Positions 12,671 to 23,526 of a stretch of DNA of 64,000 nt are shown here, piece after piece. Source of the DNA: Thamnidium elegans (Eukaryota > Mucoromycota > Mucoromycetes > Mucorales > Mucoraceae); NCBI GenBank assembly GCA_025201345.1, contig JAIXMG010000015.1, forward strand, positions 620,001-684,000, read 5' to 3'. Made by a program: the position numbers and the translations under genes. The notes beneath the pieces are model-generated. The model saw nothing but the letters and a program-made list of their open reading frames with translations, did no database searches and was not told where the DNA came from. The first letter of the stretch is position 1, and each line of letters starts with the position of its first letter.

Positions 12671-12832
12671 CGATTTGGTTTGGTCAAAAGCGCAAATTAG
12701 GCCAGTGAAATGCGCAAATTGGGATGTTCGAAAGCGCGAGCTAATCTTAAAAAGCGTCAATTGACACTGGAGGCACTGTAAGTGACCAATTGAGGCTCAA
12801 AAAAGTGACCAATTGACGGCGGAAATACAGTA
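12671..12832 (-). repeat. Right terminal inverted repeat
   Basis: Reverse complement of the left repeat at 10145-10284, with about 22 extra bases in its inner part. It ends precisely at the TA that mirrors the left TA. Confidence 0.85.
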
Positions 12833-13173
12833 AAAGCCCCCTCTTTTTGTATGTGGTTTACATACTAAGCTAAGGAATATGAGGTCTGGCGCGATTTCGA
12901 TATATTGGTAGTACAGATAATAATGCAAAAAAGGGATTTTTTACAAAAATTTAATTATTTCATTAAGAAACGTAATTGAGCCGTGAAAAGAAAATTAATT
13001 CTAATCATTATAATTTATTCAATGTATGCCAAATCTAACCTTTAATATTATTTTAGAGACCCATATTTTCTTGTGTCATCAAATTACTATAGAAAATAAA
13101 GACTAGGTATCATATTTTACAGTGGAACAATTTATTTTGTGTACAACAACATCCATCTAGTTCCACAACATTA

Positions 13174-13207
<34 letters not shown>

Positions 13208-13667
13208 AAAGAGCAGATGAACCAGGTATAAAAACTGACAGAGAAAACCGGAATTGTATAAATTTATAAACTTACGGATAGGTTTATAACTCAACACTTT
13301 TATATATATATATATAAAAAGGCTGTTTATGTTTTTGTTATGGGCGTAAACATGTTTTAGAAGTTTCTGAATGTGCTTTAGAATATTCTAAATATGCTTT
13401 GAAGAGATCATATTATAACATCTATACAAAAAGAGAGATAAATTTCAAAAATAAGCTCAATTACAATCGTATATATATCTTTTAACGGTAAAATGTATTT
13501 TTTTGAAGTAAAAAGAAAGGTAAAAGATATAATTCCTTTCCTTGATGCTTTTTTTTTTTGTAGAATAAAAAACATAGAATTAAAAAGAAAAAGAAAAAAA
13601 AACTAAAACTCGTGTATGTGTGCAACACTAACACTAGATAATACTACACAATTCGCTTTTATAGCCG

Positions 13668-13710
<43 letters not shown>

Positions 13711-14734
13711 CAGCGATCCGGGATGATTAATGCTTTGTAATAACTTTGTAAAAATTATCCACTTCTCTTTCTATATATATATCAACCGGGCTTTCTACGC
13801 TTGTACTCGTTTACAAATCCTATACTTCACCTTTTTTTATCCCGAGTAGAAATAATATTCTTCTTTTTATAACACCCTTAACTAAATCCCCTCAAAAAAA
13901 AATATATATATAAAAGTATTATAGTATTTTAAACAATAGACACCGCTCACGTATTACGAAACTGTAAGTACATATCTGAAATATATAAATGTTTCCTCCG
14001 CGCCATTCATTGAGCAAATTTATTTGAAGTCTAGCATTGACTTTATTTAATTTGAGGCACACCAAAAAAGAAGCTGATACTGTTGCTCTTGATAAATTGT
14101 TTCTAAACAGTTATTACTAAGGATTGCAATGCTTTGATTAATTTCAAAACAAGGCAGTAAAAAAAAAATCATTTTTAAAGGCTAAAGGATATTTTCATCT
14201 TATCGAAAATATATTATAGCCCCCACATGTTTTTAACCTATTTTAGCCCCGAGACAAAGGTGAATTTACAAGAATTTTCTCGATACAAATTTTCAAGATA
14301 TTTTGACAGCTTTTTTTATTTCATTCCTTTTTTCGTAAAAATTTTTCAAACATTTTTGATCAAAAGGACTAACTACAGATACAGAGAGCGTGTAACATTT
14401 TTATTCTAAAAGAATTTTCTTCAAAGACCAAAAATTTTCAAAACCAAAAAATTTCTGAAAATCTTTTTTATCTTGCACACATATATGGAAAAAAAAGCAG
14501 TAATTTTTTAATGTACGAAAAAAGATAGGAACTAAACCCAAGAGTTCATAGTTCTCGGTATCACTTCTACACGATCGTACTACTCCCGTGATTTGAAAGA
14601 AGAAAAAAGAAAAGAAAAGATCTATATCTCAAAATACATTAATCTATTTCAATATAAGATCTGTTTATATCTTGCTTCTACTTTTTCAAATAAATTATAG
14701 CTTTTTTGGTACCAGATATCGACTTTTTTTTTCC

Positions 14735-14754
14735 CAGCATCTCCGATAACAAAT
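14735..14754 (+). promoter_or_regulatory. 20-bp motif conserved upstream of both OPT genes
   Basis: CAGCATCTCCGATAACAAAT, 501 bp before the ATG of OPT copy 2. It matches 6602-6621 upstream of copy 1 at 19 of 20 positions. Confidence 0.45.
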
Positions 14755-15141
14755 AGTATTAAAATAAGAAGAATCACGTCTTTTTTTCATTAGATGCTCA
14801 TGGGTCATATGTAGATAAAAGCTTGCATTAATACAAGTACCAAATTACGGTTCCACTTGGAAAGAAAAGAACAATAGATAAAAAATACAAGGTCACGTAT
14901 TTTCTATAATTAGTTATAAACCAGGACCAAATGTCAAGGACCTCTTTTTTCATATCGAATTCCAGAGATAACAGAGATAATTGACTGGCTTTTCAAATTG
15001 TAGTCGTGCAAAAGTACATATCACCGATGAAAAAAAAAAAAAAAAAAAAAAAAGAGTTGTATAAATTTTTGACCTTTATATTTAAAAATCTCGTATAATA
15101 GGATTGATTCAGTTTGTACTCCACACTATTCGTTAATCATA

Positions 15142-15149
15142 TATAAATA
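15142..15149 (+). promoter_or_regulatory. TATA-like box of second OPT gene
   Basis: TATAAATA, 94 bp before the start codon at 15236, followed by a CT-rich stretch (15160-15200) typical of fungal promoters just upstream of the transcription start. Confidence 0.45.
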
Positions 15150-15235
15150 AAGCTCCTACTTCCTTCTTTTTCCTTTTCCTTTCTTTTTTTATTTCTTCAT
15201 TTTTATATTTGTTTACTTTTTATACATATATTACA

Positions 15236-17388
15236 ATGCAAGAGAAACCATCTGAAGACTATAAAGAAAAAATCGAATATGATATACACTCTGTCAACGA
15301 ACGATTAACAATAGATGGAGACATTTCATCAATACACAGACCTATAGAAGTACAACAATTTACATGGCGTTCAGCTATTGTTGGTTCCTTATTAGGTTGC
15401 TTAGTTGGTAAAAAAAAAAAAAAAAAAACGAAAAAAAAGGGGAAATCATTGAACTAAAAATTTTCGCGTTACTCTTAGCTGCATCAAACATGTATCTTGG
15501 TTTAAAAATCGGTTGGACATTCGGTGCTTCATTATTTGGTGCCATCTTTTCATTTGCTATTATCAAACCACTATCGAGAATTGTACCACCAAAGTGGGGT
15601 GGAGGATATTTTGGACCCAAAGAAAACTGTACAGCACAATCCGCTGCAACTACAGCTGGTGGACTTTCTGCAGGTTTTATTTCTGGAATTCCTGCCATGT
15701 ATAAATTAGGTCTTATGAACACCCCCAAGGAAGACGTAGTCGCTTTAGTTTTATTTACTGTCTCGGCTGCATTTTACGGTTTATTCTTTGCAATCCCACT
15801 TCGTAAACATTTTGTTGTTAGACAAGAATTGACGTTTCCAACCCCTAGAGCTGCTGCCATCACTATTATTTCTCTTCATGATACCGTGGCAGGTGAATCT
15901 GCGGCGATGCAAAAAGCCATGTGGATGGGTATTTGGTTTATGATTTCTTTCATTTGGTCCTTGATTTCTTACTGGGTTCCCTTTATGGATACCATTCATA
16001 TCCTTTGGTGGATCGGTTTCCGTACAGATTATATTCCTATGATGAACGCTGATAAAGCTTGGAACTGGAATTTCAAATGGGATTTTCCTTTATATGGCGC
16101 AGGTCTGATGACACCGGGTGCAACTGTTGTCCCTTTCTTTTTTACGTCTCTGTTTGTTTACGGTATTATGGGCCCTATCTTGGTAGTAAGTGGTTACTTT
16201 GTGCAACCTGTTGGTATAACTGAATTAGGTCCTACCGCTCAATCTTTCTTTTTATGGCCTGGTATTGCTATGATGGTCCTTACTTCGTTCTCTGAGCTCT
16301 TTGTTCGTTACGAGTCACTTTGGCGTGGTATCAAAAGTGGCCTCGTCGGTCTCTTCAACGGATATAAGCAAGGCATTGCTTTCTTAAAGGCACGCATCTT
16401 AAAGAAACCTTATTCCGAAGCAGATATCAAATTAATGGAGCCTGATGTTGACGAAGATGAAATATTCACAGAAGATGAATTAATTCCTACGTGGTGGTGG
16501 CTTCTTGGTGTCTTTGTTTCTGTTGTATTTACCTGTGTCATTATGGGCGAATACTTTGGTATGCCAATTTACCAATCTATTGTAGCAGTTATTCTTGGTT
16601 TGATTTTATCGTTTGTTGGCGTTCAGGCTACAGGTGAAACCGGTATCAATCCCACTGGTTCCATTGCTAAAACAACTCAATTGATTTTTTCTGCTATGCC
16701 TGCTGACTCTATCACGCAACTCCGTATGAACAATTTGATGGCGGGTAATATCTCTGCTTCTGCTTCTGCTCAAGCTGTAGATATGGTAGGTGATCTCAAA
16801 ACAGGTCAATTGGTCGGTGCCTCTCCTCGATCTCAATTCTGGGGTCAATTTGTTGCTTCTTTCTTTGCAGTCGGTATCGCTGTAGCTTTATTTATCCTCT
16901 TTGCTGAAGCTTATCCTTGTATCATCAGTGAAAATATTGATGAAAAGTGCGAGTTTGGATTGGTTGGTGTCAAGTCCTGGTATAATGTTACATTATTATT
17001 GACCGGAGGTAGTAACCCACTTACAAAAGAAAGTCTAATTGTTACTATCGTATGTGGTATTCTCGGTGTCGCTGCTCCATTTGTCCGTGAATTTTTGGTT
17101 CCTCAGAAATACCACCGTTTCTTCCCTTCTCTCTCCGCTATGGGTATTGCTATGGTAAATACAAACCCTCAAGTACCCTTAGCCATGCTTGTTGGTTGGA
17201 TGGGAGGTAAAATTTGGAAACGTGTTGATCGGTCTGGATATGACCACCACATGCACAGTGCAGCGGGCGGTATGATTGCTGGTCAAGGCATTTCCGCTAT
17301 TCTTCAAGCTGTATTCAAATTAAGTAATATATCCCCTTACCCCTTTGTTGGCTCTTGCATGTATCAAGATATCAAATACTGTCCATAG
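15236..17388 (+). CDS. Oligopeptide transporter (OPT superfamily), copy 2
   Basis: Two exons (15236-15407 and 15479-17388) encode 693 residues. Both exons have exactly the lengths of OPT copy 1 (172 and 1910 nt), and the intron splits the same codon. Conserved blocks 'YLGLKIGWTFGASLFGA', 'PRAAAITIISLHDT' and 'MGEYFGMPIYQSIVAVILG' are retained, so the transport fold is intact. Differences from copy 1 cluster in the N-terminal 50 residues, in extracellular loops (for example 'GFRTDYIPMMNADKAW' against 'GKSANYTPLMTADETW') and in the cytosolic acidic loop. Codon use is more AT-rich than in copy 1, suggesting weaker expression. I use the ATG at 15236 and not an in-frame one further upstream because it aligns with copy 1. 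It is a tandem duplicate now split by a 2.7 kb mobile element. Substrate unknown. Confidence 0.92.
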
Positions 17389-18023
17389 TTTTTATTGGTA
17401 TCATGTCATCCCCTTATTGGACTTTATTTCCTTTTTATATTATCCGCATATAATAATTTTAACCATAATAATATGGCCTTTCATGTAATTAGCATTTTAT
17501 TTTTTTTAAAAAAAAAAGTATATATACACATATAATAAAATTATATTAAACCTAGAATGTACTTTTTTTTTTTCTTTCAAAGATTAAGTTTTTGTTATTG
17601 CTGCAATATAAGGGTCTTCCTGATACAAAAAAGGAAGTTAATACAAACATATACCATATGCTATTGTTAAAACAATAGATATAGTGAAATTCCTGGAACT
17701 ACAATAACTTTATTTCTTTTTTTATGTGCTACTGATTATACATTTAAAATATGCCATTCATGTTTTAATTAGATTAGCCAATAGTCGGGGTAGATTTTTT
17801 ATTTATTTATGTATAATGCATTTCTTTCCATGTATAATATGAAATGCGAAATAAGTAATAATAAACAATTTGACAAGACTATATTAATTAAAAAAAAAAA
17901 GGGGTTTTTTTTATTTCAAGAAAATAATAATAATAATAATAATAATAGTGTCCAGCGCTGCTATTCATATTGTAAGCCTTGTTGTTATTATTGTACAGGT
18001 TTTTTTTTGTTGTTGTTTTTTTT
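17389..18023. other. Downstream region of OPT copy 2
   Basis: Non-coding AT-rich DNA with a T8A11-type tract near 17505-17518 and an (AAT)n run at 17926-17946. A plus-strand open frame across 17809-18342 is low-complexity (poly-Asn and hydrophobic runs) and is not credible as a gene. Confidence 0.5.
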
Positions 18024-18221
18024 TTACTTCATAGAGCTATCACTTAGCCTTCTTACTAGCCCACATTCTTCCCTAACTAGAATAAATGTTTTGGGGTCGT
18101 TCAAGATAACCACACGAGAAAAGGTAACTCGACGACCAAGTTCCTTTTTATTTGTATCAATAAAAACTACTCCAGGAACAGCAGAGTCTGAAGCAGATCG
18201 ACAAAAGTCTGGTTTAGTCAT
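18024..18221 (-). CDS. Possible small protein, 65 aa, unrecognised
   Basis: A minus-strand frame of 65 codons starts MTKPDFCRSASDSAVPG and continues with well-mixed composition ('GVVFIDTNKKELGRRVTF', 'RVVILNDPKTFILVREEC'). This stands out from the low-complexity DNA around it. It reads like a small globular basic protein, and the opposite-strand frame is much less protein-like. I do not recognise the family. It could also be the first exon of a longer gene, since the last codons contain a possible GTAAAA donor. It lies between OPT copy 2 and the saccharopine-dehydrogenase-like gene. Confidence 0.35.
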   Translation of the reverse strand: MTKPDFCRSASDSAVPGVVFIDTNKKELGRRVTFSRVVILNDPKTFILVREECGLVRRLSDSSMK

Positions 18222-18647
18222 TTTATACCGGTCAAATATATATAATATAAAGAATGTAGAAAGTAATAGAAAAAAAAATGTTTGGGTATTTATATTAATT
18301 CGTTATTTAGTCGGTTTTATAATACAAGACTTTCTCAAGTGATTTATATAAAGTCTATTTGGATCCTGAGCCTGGGCTTTTTTTTTTATTATTTTATTTA
18401 AATATTGTCAAAAGGATAGAAATTACTGAATTGGGTTTGTACCGGGTTTTTACCTAGAATCATTTGATTATTATAACCCCTCTTTTTTTTTTCTTATTCT
18501 TCCATAGAAGAAGATTAAGCGTATAAAGTTCATGTACAAACAGGTTAAACACATGGTTATTATGTATATATAAATATATAATATCATATTATGTGAAATA
18601 TATACATACATACATACATATGCACAATAATTTTATTCACATCTATT

Positions 18648-20175
18648 CTAATTGGAATTGGAAATATCATAAGTAATACCAACATAACGAAGACGGTCAA
18701 TTAAATCAGTCTCCCAGAACGCAGTACTAGGCGTTAATACACCGCTAGGAACATATCCTTCTTTCTTGTTATTTAAAATGGCCAATGCACATTGTACAAC
18801 AATACGAGGGGTAGCAACATAGCCTGCTTCGGGACCACGTACCACCACCTTAATCTCTTTGTTAGGAGCTTCCACTGTACCAGGAGTGATGGCATGATCA
18901 TATCCTTTGGAGCGAAGAACGATTTCAAATGAAGATTGATTCAGTTGTTCGTCATTAGGACCTTCCTTTGTAAAGATCCCTCCAGAGAAAAAATCAGGAT
19001 GTTTTAATAAAAGGTTACGTCCCCAAGGTGATCCTGCCAAAAGTGAAAAGATGTATCCATAGACTGTATAAAGAATCACAACCCAAAGAGAAGGTAATAA
19101 TAAATAAGCTGCGAATTGTGTTGTAGGAGGTAATGTGACATTGGGTTTCTTCTTTTCGGTTGTTGCAAGTCCACTAAGGAATATTTGTTGTGAGAGACGA
19201 ACAATTGAGGGATCAGCAAATACAAATGGTACGTGATATCCAAACTCTTGATCTTTATGAACTCCTTTATGGAACTTAAGCTTGGGTACATCAGGGCGAG
19301 GTAACTTGGCTAATGTAGATGCACTACGAATTTCGCGAAGAAGTTCAGCTGATCCAAATCCATGAACTAGGTCCCCCCCAATAAAACTTTTAGTTACGCA
19401 CTCTCACATGTTTAGTAATACCAGTAATATTTACCTGCTGATTCAAATGTGGCAAATCCTCCACGTAATCCAGAGGGTCCAGTGTGAATCTTTAAAAACA
19501 TTTCAATTTGTGTAGGTGTCCATCCTTTTTCTGTATAAAGATTTTTGGTATAAAGAACGCCCATATCTGTAGGAACCTTTTTTTTTTAAAAAAAAAAAAA
19601 GTGTTAACTTTCTATCTACTACCTCCTTATTATATTCACTAAAAAAACTTACACTATCAAACCCACATGAATGGACAATGGTAACCTTGTTAGCTACTGC
19701 CTTATCGTGATATGTACGTTGCATACGTTCAACAAATTCGGGTTCACCTAAAAAAAACATGAATATATATTAAAACCTAAAAATAAAAAGTACTTGCTAT
19801 TCTTTTACCTGTAACATCAACATAGTTACACCCGTTATTAACACAAGCAAGTACAACATATTCGCCCATAAAGCGAAATGGGCCAACAGCGTTAATAAGT
19901 ACATTAGATTGCTTAGCCATAGCCTCCAATTCTTCTCTTCGAGTTACATTAGCAACAATAAAACTTGGTTTATCGATCGTAGCTTTTGGGTACCGTTCTG
20001 AAAACTCTTGAGCAATTGCTTCTAATTTTTCTTGACTTCTACCAGCAATAGCCCAACGGAATCCCGGTCTAAAAAACTTTGGCAAGTCTATCGATAACTC
20101 GAATAAATGACGGACAACTTGTTTACCAGTTAATCCTGTTGCTCCAAAAATTGTTATATCAAATCTTTCATTCAT
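18648..20175 (-). CDS. Saccharopine-dehydrogenase-like oxidoreductase
   Basis: Four exons (20175-19809, 19747-19653, 19576-19435, 19366-18648) give 440 residues, close to animal SCCPDH (about 430). The N-terminus has a Rossmann dinucleotide-binding motif, 'DITIFGATGLTGKQVVRHL' (GxxGxTG, residues 7-16). This is followed by 'FRWAIAGRSQEKL', 'INAVGPFRFMGEYVVLAC' and 'CGFDS', all typical of the family. The C-terminal half has 'GRNLLLKHPDFFSGGIF' and 'VRGPEAGYVATPRIVVQCA', plus a hydrophobic segment near residue 300 that may anchor it to lipid droplets or ER. Members are called saccharopine-dehydrogenase-like or trans-acting enoyl reductases; the true substrate is unknown and lysine metabolism is not implied. 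The second intron contains a T10A13 block. Confidence 0.88.
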
Positions 20176-20885
20176 ATTTTTTTTAGAAAAAGTAGTAAAT
20201 AAATAATAAAAGACTAAAAAAAAAAAATCCCTTTTTCTTTTTATGTATAAAATAGGCTAAAAAAGATGATTAAGAAAATAAACAAACCCCTCTCCTTTTG
20301 CGTCGGTGATTTAACGTTTACGGCAAACTGAATCCTTAAGTTCTCGGCTAAAAAAAAAAAAAGTCTCAAGAAGTGTGGCTACATCATGAGATAACACCCG
20401 ATCCAAACATAGACAGTGTGCTTCTCTTAAAAATAAGCGGTATTTTGCTAAGATTTATACCCTGATGAGATAAACATGACATATTTCCTTGTTAAGACTC
20501 GAAATAATTATCTACATAAATGTACACAAATAATGGGGATATTAATAAAAATCTACCGTGCTTTTTTATGCAGCACGTTGTGGTACATATCTACTACTGT
20601 AAAAGTAAACGAACAGACATATCATGTATTATACGACACAGTATTGGATACAACCATTACTGGTAGTACGATAGCACCTGACCTTTTGACTCTATATCAA
20701 CACACGTACCTAATCTAAAGGCACCCCACGTCATAAGATACTCTATGCGAATAGATTCAAAAACAGCTGTACTTGAAATATCAAACTTAAGTTTAGATCT
20801 GTTTGTAGTGGATGCTAAATACGTTCAAGAAATATCTTGTTTGTATACGTGTTTTATAATACAAGCACCTGTATTTGGCGCCAAG
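20176..20885. other. Intergenic, nothing recognised
   Basis: The promoter of the saccharopine-dehydrogenase-like gene should be at the left end. Open frames at 20476-20718 and 20745 onward have no recognisable protein character, and the second runs into the MITE at 20886. Confidence 0.45.
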
Positions 20886-21061
20886 TATAATAGCGGCTCT
20901 ATTCAAGGGTGGCCGAAATTCTCAGAAAATTCACCCTTAAATCGATTATTAGCAATAGTAGTGATGTTAAAGCGGGGGACGGAAGAAGGTATCCTGAGAA
21001 ATCTACCCTTAAATAGAACCTACCCTTAAATCGAACACCCTTAAATAGAGCCGCTACTGTA
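20886..21061. mobile_element. MITE-like element with short inverted repeats
   Basis: Left end TATAATAGCGGCTCTATTCA and right end, read in reverse complement, TACAGTAGCGGCTCTATTTA form inverted ends around about 176 bp with no coding content. The core match TAGCGGCTCTATT-x-AAGGGTG covers about 21 bases. The right arm repeats the word ACCCTTAAAT four times with variants. Flanking TA on both sides suggests Tc1/mariner-type mobilisation by an enzyme encoded elsewhere. It is distinct in sequence from the 10145-12832 element, though both ends start TAC-x-GTA. Confidence 0.65.
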
Positions 21062-21360
21062 TTACCTATCAGGCGATTACAGTGTACAGCAACTATCCTC
21101 ATGCAAAAAAATACCAATCAACACAGCCACTATAATAAGTCTTAGATTTAATAACTTGGTACAAGTAAAAATACATACAGGAAGACAAAATTCTGTAATA
21201 ATATCCTTTTAACTAATAAAAGTAAAATCTATAAATGTGTCTCCAATCACCCAATGTCTCGTTTCCATAACAATTCTCTAGTACACGTGATCAAGTTTGT
21301 TGAAGTATTACACGTAAAAAGAAGAAACCCCCTCTCTTCCTTCTTTACTTTTTAACTCAA

Positions 21361-22326
21361 ATGACGAAGCAAACCCATCTTTCTCCCGAAATACTTTTAA
21401 AAATACTTAATTTTGTACCGTCCACGACCCAACTTACATGTTCCTTTGTTTTTAGAAACTGGCAGGTTACGGTTAGACGTATATATTTCTCAGAAATAAA
21501 CGTACTACCAAACACCAGAGTCGTTAGACTCAATGCTAGCTTACAAACAGCTGGTTACCTCGTAAGATCATTAACCATCCATAACAGTAATCGTATAGTA
21601 TATCAAGTTAATTAAGGCTTGTCTTTTTATTCGAGTTAAAGCTTGATTCTGTTTAACGTAATTGGTTTTGGCTAAGTGATCTAAAACTCAACATATTAAA
21701 ATAGACACTCATCCGCGAATCAATATAAAAATACCTATCAGTACTTGTATCGTATTGCGTATAAACACCATGATTCCACTGAGAATCTTAATATCCCATA
21801 TACCAATGACCAAGTATTGCAACAAAAATTTGATGGTATCATGACGTATATGTGTCACTTTGAAAACGTGAAAAGTTTAAGATTATTGAAGGGAGATCGA
21901 AGTTCGCCAGTTGTTTATTTTGACACCTTGTTAAATTCTTGTATAACATTAGAAAAAATTAGTATAGAATATTTTAGTCCATTATATCCTCCGACGATGG
22001 TTCAAACCTACTACCCAAGTATGCGTAGACTTGAGATAGTTTTATATGGCATTTCAGTCGAATATTTGGAATACATAATGGTCAGATTTGTAAATATTAC
22101 TGTACTTCATATTCGTGTAATGAAAAGTACGTACTTGAAAGACTATATAATTGACCATTTTATACAGCAAAAACTTATTCCATTTGTTAAAACCCTTTCT
22201 CAGGCCTCTCTTATGGTAAATGGGGTTAAAATCATCGTCGTTGGGGGATATAATGGGCTTCCATGTAGTACCTCCAAAAAAAAATTTTTTTTTCGCGTAC
22301 AGCAACCAGTTTTTAGTTTTATCTGA
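21361..22326 (+). CDS. F-box protein, possibly truncated
   Basis: The first exon begins MTKQTHLSPEILLKILNF, an N-terminal F-box (LSPEILxxIL ... C-x-x-V ... W). A GTATAT...CAG intron (21598-21741) joins in phase to a second exon from 21742, giving about 273 residues. The rest contains leucine- and isoleucine-rich segments ('NVKSLRLLKGD', 'LNSCITLEKISIEYF', 'SMRRLEIVLYGISVEYLEY', 'NITVLHIRVM') like the irregular leucine-rich repeats of fungal F-box proteins. These proteins recruit substrates to SCF ubiquitin ligases. The protein ends abruptly after a lysine/phenylalanine run (KKKFFF) encoded by an A9T10 tract, and most fungal F-box/LRR proteins are longer. A 3' truncation or frameshift in that tract is therefore likely. 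Confidence 0.5.
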
Positions 22327-23526
22327 TTCTCGTTTCTATCACTGAATATACAGCCAAATTATCCAGCACTGATATAAGCCATTAATGGTTGAAATGACAA
22401 TGACAGTGTAGTTGTAAAAACAAGAATATAATATTACCAGACCCTATGAATAGGTGTGGGTTTAATATAAAATGTTCAAGTAAATAAGGTCTTATCTAGG
22501 TATTTAAGAAGTCAATAGATTTCATACAAAAAAATTAATAGTTTATACTCATAATTATTTTTGTGGCTGTACAATGCTATTTAGTTCCAAGTTTTTGACA
22601 TTGCTAAATATAGATTAGATTATTTTCAAACAAAAAAAAAATACTTGCACTGACAAATAAAGTACGGTACCTTATGCACCAGGTAGCAAGGGCTATTAAT
22701 TGATCTTTTTATGTGCTATAGTATATGTTTGGAATTATGTTACGCAAGGGATCTAAAAAAGGGTAGTTATGTTCGAAAATATATTTTTCCTCAGATATAT
22801 ATAAAAAAAAAAATGATTTGATGGGTAGTTGGTTTAGGTTAGTGTATGTTACCTTTCATAAGTGTTTGGTGATCAACATTAGCCGTGACTAAGTCAGCAC
22901 AGCCATGCTGCTCAGTCTTTTATATGTATCTTTTTTATCTTAGTCATGTTGTCGTTTTATTTTTTGTAATTGTTACGAAGAGATATTACTATCTAAAAAG
23001 CAAATTTCATTAAATCAAAATATTACTTATCAGTGATGATTATCATTTAAAAAAACCTTAAATATCGGATAAGAATATATTCAGATAAACAGTACTGTCT
23101 TTAAGAAAATGTATGCAGCTTTTTTTTTTTTTTTTTTTTTTTTACTACTTTGCCACGCAGATCTAACATTTGCATACACATTAAAACAAAGAACAAGAGG
23201 TATATTATTTTTATTGTGACATAAAAATAGAAATAAAGTCATACGCCAAAAAAAAAAAGAAAAAAGTGTTTGTTAAATATTTATGAGCTAAAACAGAACT
23301 CAAATTCTCAACCTTCTTTAACTATGAAGGTTGCTCAAGACTACTGAATATAGTATTTTTTGACTCTCGGTTTTAGTCACATGCCTCAGCAGTTTTACCA
23401 TAATTGAAACGGTCGTTCTCCTCACTTTTTAAAAAAAGTTTAAACCTCTTTTTTTTTATTTTCTTTTTCTTTTTATTTTTATTTTTTTTTTAAAAAAAAA
23501 AAACCAGATAAAACAGTAATAAAATT
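22327..23526. other. Intergenic with hairpin and T-tract
   Basis: No gene found. It includes an imperfect hairpin at 22887-22918 (GACTAAGTCAGCA...TGCTGCTCAGTC), a T~24 tract at 23120-23143, and T/A-rich promoter DNA just before the arrestin start at 23527. Confidence 0.45.

Larger units (their letters stand above)
10145..12832. mobile_element. TIR element, 2.69 kb, TA target site
   Basis: Left end TACTGTATTTCCGCCGTCAA at 10145 and the reverse complement ending ...GGAAATACAGTA at 12832 are the outer edges of long inverted repeats. The left repeat extends to about 10284 and the right repeat starts at about 12671, with one insertion of about 22 bp. The repeats contain several CAATTG cores, such as TCAATTGGTCACTT twice. 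If the outer TA is the target duplication, the mobile sequence begins CTGTATTTCC, which fits a Tc1/mariner-like insertion preference. No DDE transposase is visible inside; the only cargo is the decayed gene at 10891-12448. It separates the two OPT paralogues. Boundaries are firm; the superfamily is inferred. Confidence 0.85.
12833..15235. other. Upstream region of OPT copy 2
   Basis: About 2.4 kb without a gene. It holds a T14A~22 self-complementary tract at 13173-13210, a (TA)n run at 13673-13703, and an A~24 run near 15029-15051. The last about 500 bp carry sequence shared with the OPT copy 1 promoter (14735-14754 and the TATA box). Short open frames such as 14227-14409 look random. Confidence 0.5.

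Noticed and set aside
17809..18342. 177-codon plus-strand open frame with poly-Asn
   Set aside because: Driven by (AAT)n and T-tracts; the opposite-strand frame at 18024-18221 is more protein-like.
19367..19434. Alternative 32-nt intron in the saccharopine-dehydrogenase-like gene
   Set aside because: An upstream acceptor also kept frame but gave an implausibly short intron and inserted residues absent from the family; the 68-nt intron aligns with homologues.
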